From: Marivita sp965656765
Lineage (GTDB): Bacteria > Pseudomonadota > Alphaproteobacteria > Rhodobacterales > Rhodobacteraceae
Assembly (NCBI RefSeq): GCF_965656765.1
Contig: NZ_CBFHLV010000002.1
Span: 1-64,000, forward strand
Length of the DNA: 64,000 nucleotides
Reading direction: 5' to 3'
Under the pieces are notes generated by a model, which saw only the letters and a program-made list of their open reading frames with translations, was not told the origin of the DNA and did no database searches. The translations under genes were made by a program, and so were the position numbers. Of this stretch, positions 58,367 through 64,000 are shown one piece after another; the stretch's first letter is position 1; each line of letters opens with the position of its first letter.

Positions 58367-59137
58367 ATGCCCAGATATGCCCTTAGAGTCGAATACGATG
58401 GCGCGCCTTTCGCTGGCTGGCAAAGGCAAGCCGATCAGCCGTCAGTGCAGGGCGCGATCGAGGCCGCCTTGGCCCAACTACAGCCTGGTGCCCATACGAT
58501 TGCGGCGGCAGGGCGAACGGATGCAGGAGTGCACTCGCGCGGTCAGGTCTGCCACTGCGATCTGGCCAGGGATTGGTCGCCGTTTCGATTGTCAGAGGCT
58601 TTGAACTATCATCTCAAGCCCTTGCCCGTGGCAATTGTGGATGCGGCAGCGGTTGCTGACGACTGGCACGCGCGGTTTTCGGCCCTGGAGCGGCGGTATT
58701 TATTCAGGCTTGTGTCACGCCGAGCGCCGTTGACGTTGGAAGCCGGGCAGGTGTGGCAGGTCAAGCAAGAATTGGTGTTGGAGCGGATGCAGGAGGCGGC
58801 CCAACACCTAATCGGTCTGCATGACTTTACGACGTTCCGGTCGACCATGTGTCAAGCGGCGTCACCCGTCAAAACACTGGATGCATTGGATATCACGCAG
58901 ATTGAGACGGATTGGGGCAGCGAGTTTCAGTTCCGTCTGCGCGCGCGGTCATTTCTGCACAATCAGGTGCGTAGTTTTGTCGGGACGCTTGAGCGGGTCG
59001 GGTCAGGTGCGTGGGAACCTGTGGACATAAAGCATGCCTTGGAGGCGCGGGATCGCGCTGCATGTGGCCCGGTTAGCCCGCCGCAAGGGCTTTACCTGAT
59101 GAGTGTTGGGTATCTCGATGATCCCTTCTACACCTGA
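58367..59137 (+). CDS. truA: tRNA pseudouridine(38-40) synthase
   Basis: The 256-residue enzyme isomerises U38-U40 in tRNA anticodon arms. The catalytic Asp is in AAGRTDAGVHSRGQVCHCDL. Further family segments are RRYLFRLVSRRAP, the DFTTFRSTMCQAASPVKTL block and FLHNQVRSFVGTLERVGSG. The ATG at 58367 (MPRYALRVEYDG) is taken; a GTG two codons earlier is possible. argD lies 300 bp downstream. Confidence 0.95.
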   Translation: MPRYALRVEYDGAPFAGWQRQADQPSVQGAIEAALAQLQPGAHTIAAAGRTDAGVHSRGQVCHCDLARDWSPFRLSEALNYHLKPLPVAIVDAAAVADDWHARFSALERRYLFRLVSRRAPLTLEAGQVWQVKQELVLERMQEAAQHLIGLHDFTTFRSTMCQAASPVKTLDALDITQIETDWGSEFQFRLRARSFLHNQVRSFVGTLERVGSGAWEPVDIKHALEARDRAACGPVSPPQGLYLMSVGYLDDPFYT

Positions 59138-59172
59138 CTGCATCGCGCCGTGCGGGGCGTATCACCGAGGTG

Positions 59173-59228
59173 CAGATTTTCAAAAAATCTGTCTGGGGCG
59201 CTGCCGAAGGCACCCAGATTTTTTGAAA
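59173..59228. repeat. Inverted repeat in the truA-argD gap (possible dispersed element)
   Basis: TTTCAAAAAATCTG (59178-59191) and CAGATTTTTTGAAA (59215-59228) form a 14-bp inverted repeat around a 23-nt loop; a smaller palindrome CAGATTTT-caa-AAAATCTG starts at 59173. The arrangement ending in GAAACGGAGAAGAA resembles the 3'-end repeats seen after many Rhodobacterales genes. It could end the truA transcript. The rest of this 297-bp gap shows no gene. Confidence 0.5.
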
Positions 59229-59434
59229 CGGAGAAGAATAAGGCTTGTTTTGCAGGCCGTTTTGTCTGATGAGCCGTAACATGACAAAATTGAATGATAT
59301 CCGACGAGACATCTGATCTTGCCCAGCCGCCCCTGATTGTGGGCGATCCGTCATTTGTCTGAATTCACCATCCTTTCCGTTGACTTGGCCCGCGCCGCTT
59401 GGCACGGCTTGGGCTTCTAAAAATGAGGTTTCCT

Positions 59435-60616
59435 ATGATCCCCTCTGTCTTGCCGACTTATTCCCGCGCGCCGCTTCATTTTGTGAAAGGCGAAGGCACT
59501 TGGCTGATCGAGGCGGATGGGCGACGCTTTCTAGATTTGGGGGCAGGCATCGCAGTGAACGCGCTGGGCCATGCACACCCGGCACTGGTGCAGGCTTTGA
59601 CAACACAGGCGCAGAACCTTTGGCATGTGTCGAACCTCTATGAGATTCCTCAGCAGCAGGCATTGGCCGACAAACTGGTCGCGACGAGCTTTGCCGACAC
59701 GGTGTTTTTTACCAATTCAGGGACCGAGTCCTGCGAATTGGCGGTGAAGATGGCGCGTAAGTATTGGTACGAGAAAGGCCATCCAGAAAAGACAACGATC
59801 ATTGCTTTTGACGGCTCGTTCCATGGTCGGTCCTCGGCCGGAATTGCTGCGGCTGGCTCCGAGAAAATGACCAAGGGTTTTGGGCCAATCCTGCCGGGCT
59901 TTAAGCATGTGGGTTGGGGTGATCACGACGCGCTGCATGGCGCGATTGATGACACAGTCGGGGCGATCCTAATTGAGCCGGTTCAGGGTGAGGGCGGTAT
60001 TCGGCCTTTGCCGGATCAGTGCCTTAAGGGGCTACGTGCGCTTTGCGATGAAAAAGGCATCCTATTGATTCTTGACGAAGTTCAGTGCGGTGTGGCGCGC
60101 ACCGGGCGGCTGTTTGCACATGAATGGGCCGGGGTGACGCCAGACATCATGATGGTGGCCAAGGGCATTGGAGGTGGATTTCCGTTGGGCGCAGTTCTGG
60201 CGACCGAAGAGGCGGCGTCAGGCATGACGGCTGGCACACATGGTTCGACTTACGGGGGCAACCCGTTGGCCTGCGCCGTGGGCTGTGCAGTGATGGACAT
60301 TGTCACGGACCCGGACTTCCTTGCGGCGGTCAATTCCCGCGCGGGATTCTTGCGGCAAAAGCTGGAAGGGTTGATCGCGGCACACCCGGATGTCTTTGAA
60401 AGTGTACGGGGAACAGGTTTGATGCTAGGCGTCAAATGTAAAGTCGCGCCGATTGATGTGGTCAAAGCAGGCTATGAATGTGGTGTGATCACAGTGCCCG
60501 CCGCCGACAATGTTGTGCGTCTTTTGCCACCGCTCAACATCAGTGAAGACGAGATTTCAGAGGCCGTGAACCGGCTTGATTTCGCAGCGGACGCGGTCCG
60601 CGAGGCGATGAGCTGA
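59435..60616 (+). CDS. argD: Acetylornithine/succinyldiaminopimelate aminotransferase
   Basis: The 393-residue PLP enzyme of arginine (and lysine) synthesis. Characteristic blocks are FLDLGAGIAVNALGHAHPALV, FFTNSGTESCELAVKMARKY, ILDEVQCGVARTGRLFAHE (PLP-binding Asp) and MMVAKGIGGGFPLGAVLA, where the lysine binds PLP. The ATG at 59435 has GAGG 6-7 bases upstream; earlier in-frame starts lack this. argF follows after 10 bp. Confidence 0.94.
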   Translation: MIPSVLPTYSRAPLHFVKGEGTWLIEADGRRFLDLGAGIAVNALGHAHPALVQALTTQAQNLWHVSNLYEIPQQQALADKLVATSFADTVFFTNSGTESCELAVKMARKYWYEKGHPEKTTIIAFDGSFHGRSSAGIAAAGSEKMTKGFGPILPGFKHVGWGDHDALHGAIDDTVGAILIEPVQGEGGIRPLPDQCLKGLRALCDEKGILLILDEVQCGVARTGRLFAHEWAGVTPDIMMVAKGIGGGFPLGAVLATEEAASGMTAGTHGSTYGGNPLACAVGCAVMDIVTDPDFLAAVNSRAGFLRQKLEGLIAAHPDVFESVRGTGLMLGVKCKVAPIDVVKAGYECGVITVPAADNVVRLLPPLNISEDEISEAVNRLDFAADAVREAMS

Positions 60617-60626
60617 GGACATGAAC

Positions 60627-61553
60627 ATGAAACATTTTCTGGATATTCACAAAACCGATGCAGGTGATCTGCGGCAGGTGATCGATCAGGCCATGGCCAT
60701 GAAAGACCAGCGCAACGGCCGCCCAAAAGGGGCGCCCGATGACACGCAGCCGCTGGCTGGGCGAATGGTTGCTTTGATCTTTGAAAAGCCGTCGACGCGG
60801 ACAAGGGTGTCTTTTGATGTCGGCGTTCGTCAGATGGGTGGACAAACGATGGTGTTGTCCGGGTCTGATATGCAATTGGGCCACGGTGAAACCATTGCTG
60901 ACACCGCACGCGTGATGAGCCGCTATGTGGACCTCATTATGATCCGGACGTTCGATGAAGCGGTGCTTGAAGAGATGGCAGAATATGCTTCGGTTCCCGT
61001 GATCAATGGGCTGACCGACCGCACGCATCCCTGCCAGATCATGGCCGATGTGATGACCTATGAAGAGCATCGCGGGCCGATCAAAGGCAAGAAAGTCGTA
61101 TGGTGCGGCGACGGAAACAACGTTTGTGCATCCTTCCTGCATGCGGCGGCACAGTTCGGGTTTGATTTCACCTTTACCGGACCTGTGCAGCTTGATCCTG
61201 AAATGGAATTTGTTGGGCTTGCGCGGAATGCAGGGGTGTCCGTCACCATTGAGCGTGACCCATTCAAAGCAGTCGAGGGCGCTGATCTGGTTGTGGCTGA
61301 TACTTGGGTCAGCATGCATGATGCGCAGTCTGCCAAGGAACGGCGTCACAATATGCTTCGGTCTTTTCAGGTGAACGAGGCATTAATGGGCCACGCAAAA
61401 CCGGACGCCTTGTTTATGCATTGTCTGCCCGCGCATCGTGGGGAAGAAGTGACCTCAGAGGTAATGGACGGTCCGCAATCCGTGATCTTTGACGAGGCGG
61501 AGAATCGTCTTCACGCACAGAAGGCAATCATGCGCTACTGCCTTGGGGTATAG
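60627..61553 (+). CDS. argF: Ornithine carbamoyltransferase
   Basis: The 308-residue enzyme makes citrulline from ornithine and carbamoyl phosphate. The carbamoyl-phosphate site is FEKPSTRTRVSFDVG, with HPCQIMADVMTY next. The ornithine site is DTWVSM and the C-terminal motif MHCLPAHRGEEV carries the catalytic Cys. The ATG at 60627 is 8 bases after GAGG; the ATG at 60621 is too close to that site. It is co-transcribed with argD. Confidence 0.95.
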   Translation: MKHFLDIHKTDAGDLRQVIDQAMAMKDQRNGRPKGAPDDTQPLAGRMVALIFEKPSTRTRVSFDVGVRQMGGQTMVLSGSDMQLGHGETIADTARVMSRYVDLIMIRTFDEAVLEEMAEYASVPVINGLTDRTHPCQIMADVMTYEEHRGPIKGKKVVWCGDGNNVCASFLHAAAQFGFDFTFTGPVQLDPEMEFVGLARNAGVSVTIERDPFKAVEGADLVVADTWVSMHDAQSAKERRHNMLRSFQVNEALMGHAKPDALFMHCLPAHRGEEVTSEVMDGPQSVIFDEAENRLHAQKAIMRYCLGV

Positions 61554-61596
61554 ACCGGGGTAAGAGCGGACACTGCGGCTCCTTGGTTTTTCTGAC

Positions 61597-61613
61597 ACGC
61601 AGATTATCTGCGT
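61597..61613. promoter_or_regulatory. Palindrome between argF and the downstream convergent gene
   Basis: ACGCAGAT-T-ATCTGCGT is a perfect 8-bp-arm palindrome in the 69-bp convergent gap. It could form a short hairpin at the transcript end, but no T tract follows on either strand. Confidence 0.35.
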
Positions 61614-61622
61614 TGGTCGGCC

Positions 61623-62102
61623 TCAGCCGCCCGCAGGCGTTGACGTGCCGGTTGCGGGATCGACGAGGAATGTACGCCCGCGTAAGTCTTCGACCTCGAT
61701 CATATTGCCGGACAGAGCGATGCGCTTCATCGGGATCATGTTGCGCCCGCCACCGGGAAGAAAAGGGTCTACCGGATCGGGATGTGTATAGACTTGGGCA
61801 AGCCAGATAACCTCGCCCGACGCGATGTTCGTGGCCCGCATCCATCCGGTGACATCTTTTGCGTCCAGAGGGAGGCCGGACACAGCCGGTTCGTATCGTA
61901 TACCATTCGATACAAGGGCATCGACAGCGGGTGGAGGAACATGGCTGGCTCCAGAACCGGGCAGGTGTTGGCTCATTTTGTTGGTTTCCTTGTCAGACGA
62001 GGGACTCTGCGGGTCAGGTGCGCTGCCCGCCCAAAGGGCGACCGCGACTGTGGTCACGATCAGCAAAATACCCGCGGCGAAAGAGGCTGGCCGCGATATC
62101 AT
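61623..62102 (-). CDS. Signal-anchored small protein downstream of the zincin gene, unknown function
   Basis: The 159-residue protein has an N-terminal hydrophobic segment (ISRPASFAAGILLIVTTVAVALWAG) that should act as signal anchor, followed by a low-complexity linker (APDPQSPSSDKE) and a compact domain (ATNIASGEVIWLAQVYTHPDPVDPF, then GRNMIPMKRIAL). I do not recognise a family. Its ATG overlaps the stop of the zincin gene by 4 bp, so the pair is translationally coupled; a partner, inhibitor or immunity role is possible but unproven. Confidence 0.62.
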   Translation of the reverse strand: MISRPASFAAGILLIVTTVAVALWAGSAPDPQSPSSDKETNKMSQHLPGSGASHVPPPAVDALVSNGIRYEPAVSGLPLDAKDVTGWMRATNIASGEVIWLAQVYTHPDPVDPFLPGGGRNMIPMKRIALSGNMIEVEDLRGRTFLVDPATGTSTPAGG

Positions 62103-63169
62103 GGCTTAGGATTGAGCGCGACATTGCGTTCGGAGTTTGTCAACATCCCGGCCGCATCGACGGCAAAGAACGCCCAGCTGTCCGCATTGTTCATCGCGTA
62201 TTCAGTGTGAAAACTGGCCTTGCGCGGCTTGATGCCCTGCGGATGCCAAGAATAGCGCGGATGTGCATCGCCGGGCACGGTCACATCGTCGGTGTTAAGC
62301 TGCGAATGGGTCAGTTCGTGTATTAGGATGCGGGCCCAGTTCTTGGACCCTTCCAGCGTGTTGCCTTTGCCGAAAAACGCCTTTTCGATATAGATGACGT
62401 TCAAGCGCTGACCGCCAAGACGGTAGGCAAAGGCTTCGCTGTTTTCCCAATTTCCATCGCCCCGGACGGTCGGGTCGTCTGTGAGAACCATGCGTCCGCT
62501 GTTACAGGCGCGAGAAATTTTCTGGAATCCAGTGGATAGGCGCAACGCAAGCGCTGAGATATCTGCGTCAGACTGGTGATCTTCGTCCGCGAACCACCGC
62601 TGAATCAGTTTTCGTCCAATCGTATTGGCACCAACAGAATGGCAGACAACATTCGCTTTCTGAGACCAGGCAAGGGCCTTCTGGGAAGCGTGTTGAAGGT
62701 TCTTCAGGTCGCTTTTTGAGTGGTACTCGTTGATGTCCTTGAGCTTGGTCGAGAGTGATGCTTCATTGGCATGTTCAAATTCGCCTGTCGCCCAGTTACG
62801 ATAGGATTTCGGCAGGGATAGTGCCCAAGCGTCATGTCCGCCAAATCTCGACAAGAGGTGGAGATGCCTAAGAGTCTTAAGAGCGGCGGCTTTCTTGTTC
62901 TTGGTCGCACCGGTGCCGGAGAGGTCGAGAATTCCGTTGGCCTCGCGGTCCTTGTCCAGTCCGAAAATCCGTTTGAAAAGACCGCGCTTGCACTGTTCGC
63001 GCAGTGTGTCGAGGGCTGCGGCATGACCGGCGGCCGGGCCAGACGTTTCCATCAGTAGGATCAGATCGTCGATCAGTTTCTGCTCTTCTCCGCTCAGCTT
63101 GTCAGTGTTGCTGGAGATCGCTAGGTTCGCTTTAACTCGATCGTATTCATCGGTGAATTTCGACGGCAT
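62099..63169 (-). CDS. Zincin with Lys-specific (M35-like) metallo-endopeptidase-type domain
   Basis: The 356-residue protein has a helical N-terminal half and a C-terminal metallopeptidase domain. The HELTH motif (residues 284-288) is followed by NTDD, and the end carries YAMNNADSWAFFAVDAAG, the NADSxxxFA pattern typical of the M35-like/lysine-endopeptidase superfamily. The third zinc ligand is probably one of D294/D295. There is no signal peptide, which would fit a cytoplasmic or specially secreted enzyme. It overlaps the downstream membrane-anchored gene by 4 bp. Confidence 0.75.
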   Translation of the reverse strand: MPSKFTDEYDRVKANLAISSNTDKLSGEEQKLIDDLILLMETSGPAAGHAAALDTLREQCKRGLFKRIFGLDKDREANGILDLSGTGATKNKKAAALKTLRHLHLLSRFGGHDAWALSLPKSYRNWATGEFEHANEASLSTKLKDINEYHSKSDLKNLQHASQKALAWSQKANVVCHSVGANTIGRKLIQRWFADEDHQSDADISALALRLSTGFQKISRACNSGRMVLTDDPTVRGDGNWENSEAFAYRLGGQRLNVIYIEKAFFGKGNTLEGSKNWARILIHELTHSQLNTDDVTVPGDAHPRYSWHPQGIKPRKASFHTEYAMNNADSWAFFAVDAAGMLTNSERNVALNPKP

Positions 63170-63417
63170 AATTGGGTTCCTTTAATGCAAGTACATAGCC
63201 TGACAGTCAGAGCGGATACTTTTTCGCCAGAAGGAAGAGCGCGACCAAAAAACTGGTCAGAACTCACAACCACTAATCATAATGGTACACTTAACCCGCT
63301 TCGCTCCATCTCGTCAGGTGCGGTTTAGCACAATAAATTGACTTAGCGTCAGGGTGCGTCCAAATGGGACGTCGCGCAAGTATTTTGTTGGACCGGTCGC
63401 CTTCGAACAAGACGCGC

Positions 63418-63636
63418 TCAGGGCACGTTGTCGATTCCCGATCCGCCCCAAGGTTGGCAGCGGGCTATGCGTTTGGCGGCGAGCCAGCTGCCTTTGATGC
63501 CGCCGTGTTTCTGCAACGCCTCTAGCGCGTATGCGGAACAGGTGGGATGATATCTGCAGTTGTGACCGACCCATGGGCTAAAGATCAGGCGATAAGCTTT
63601 GATCGGTAGGGCAAGGGTCCAGGCGAGGGGGGTCAT
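63418..63636 (-). CDS. yidD: Membrane protein insertion efficiency factor YidD
   Basis: The 72-residue protein shows the YidD block IKAYRLIFSPWVGHNCRYHPTCSAYALEAL and a C-terminal RIARCQPWGGSGIDNVP. Three cysteines (C-x5-C and C-Q-P-W) are conserved. It assists YidC-dependent insertion of membrane proteins. Its start overlaps the rnpA stop by 4 bp, the usual rnpA-yidD arrangement. Confidence 0.93.
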   Translation of the reverse strand: MTPLAWTLALPIKAYRLIFSPWVGHNCRYHPTCSAYALEALQKHGGIKGSWLAAKRIARCQPWGGSGIDNVP

Positions 63637-63986
63637 GTCTGTGCGTGGATTTTGCGCAAGGCGTAGGTCAGATCGCCTTTGAGCGCGGTGAAGTCGCGGT
63701 CGATGGTCACGCCGGGCCGTCCGACCAACACGTAATCCCAGCCAGGTTTTGCGCCCTGCAAAAGCACGTCAGCGACCACAGCGCGCAGGCGGCGCTTGGC
63801 GCGGTTGCGTGCGACTGCATTGCCGATTTTCTTGGAGCAGGTGTAGCCGACGCGGATTGTTGGGTCGTCATCCTTGCGGTCCCGGGCCTGAACCAACATG
63901 CCATCAGTGCCACGCCGAAGGGCCCGAGCCGCGCGAAGAAAATCAGCGCGGTGACGAAGGACAGTGACCGTTGAACATGACAACAC
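63633..63986 (-). CDS. rnpA: Ribonuclease P protein component
   Basis: The product of about 117 residues is the basic protein subunit of RNase P, which matures tRNA 5' ends. The RNP motif KKIGNAVARNRAKRRLRAVV is clear; the N-terminal region has LRHRADFLRAARALRRG. A GTG at 63986 is the last in-window start, but the frame stays open to the window edge (reading TPPAV just before), so the true start may be outside the window. yidD overlaps its end. Confidence 0.92.
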   Translation of the reverse strand: MLSCSTVTVLRHRADFLRAARALRRGTDGMLVQARDRKDDDPTIRVGYTCSKKIGNAVARNRAKRRLRAVVADVLLQGAKPGWDYVLVGRPGVTIDRDFTALKGDLTYALRKIHAQT

Positions 63987-64000
63987 CGCCGGAGGCGTTG

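Noticed and set aside
60540..61349. 269-codon minus-strand ORF opposite argF
   Set aside because: Shadow of argF, which has all catalytic motifs.
63314..63574. 86-codon minus-strand ORF overlapping yidD
   Set aside because: Out-of-frame overlap with yidD, basic composition, no family.

Overview
The window looks like a chromosomal segment of a marine Rhodobacterales (Roseobacter-type) alphaproteobacterium. The evidence is gene content: ccoNOQP and ccoGHIS clusters with FNR boxes, an FnrL-type regulator divergent from hemN, a CycM-like membrane cytochrome c, a TIGR02300 acidic protein, a DUF2927 lipoprotein, YejABEF and an argD-argF pair. Species cannot be assigned. Most of it is core chromosome. 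There is no rRNA operon, insertion sequence, phage or CRISPR array; one tRNA (Ala-GGC) is present.

Layout. 1-3.6 kb: edge-truncated NAD(P)-binding protein, class II aldolase-like protein, VOC-fold protein, AMP nucleosidase and HU. 3.6-10.2 kb: one tightly overlapped minus-strand operon, usp-mnhABCDEFG (multisubunit Na+/H+ antiporter). 10.3-15.1 kb: an OxyR-like LysR regulator without redox cysteines, an asparagine-synthase-like protein, tRNA-Ala, TIGR02300, a YgjP-type metallopeptidase and a GntR regulator. 15.2-25.3 kb: the microaerobic respiration block. A usp gene and ccoNOQP share an FNR box; ccoGHIS has its own; a 46-aa gene and a LysR gene sit between the two cco operons. 25.3-32.9 kb: PBP5-type carboxypeptidase, HAD hydrolase, clpS, RsmC-like methyltransferase, an SDR without its catalytic residues, hemF, rluE, tadA and rluB.

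33.0-40.1 kb is the least understood part and the best candidate for an undescribed system. Two [tiny membrane protein + XpaC-like] units are followed by TelA, a DUF2927 lipoprotein, an SPFH protein with a C-terminal GYF_2-like domain, and a membrane-anchored double zinc-ribbon protein. A stand-alone CZB zinc-sensor protein lies on the opposite strand between the last two. I infer an envelope-stress or membrane-organising module. 40.2-42.3 kb: fnrL and hemN diverge around a perfect FNR box. 42.3-48.2 kb: yejABEF peptide ABC transporter (minus strand).

48.3-64 kb: cycM, pheA, an unrecognised 188-aa ORF beside a gene-free stretch rich in palindromes, the ileS-DUF3253-ogt operon, a VIT1/CCC1 transporter, ycjX-GNAT-ycjF, truA, argD-argF, a zincin (Lys-endopeptidase-like) gene overlapping a small membrane-anchored partner, and yidD-rnpA at the right edge.

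Functionally, FnrL probably senses low oxygen and drives cbb3 oxidase synthesis (ccoNOQP), its copper and cofactor maturation (ccoGHIS) and anaerobic haem synthesis (hemN). hemF supplies the oxygen-dependent haem step and CycM carries electrons to oxidases.
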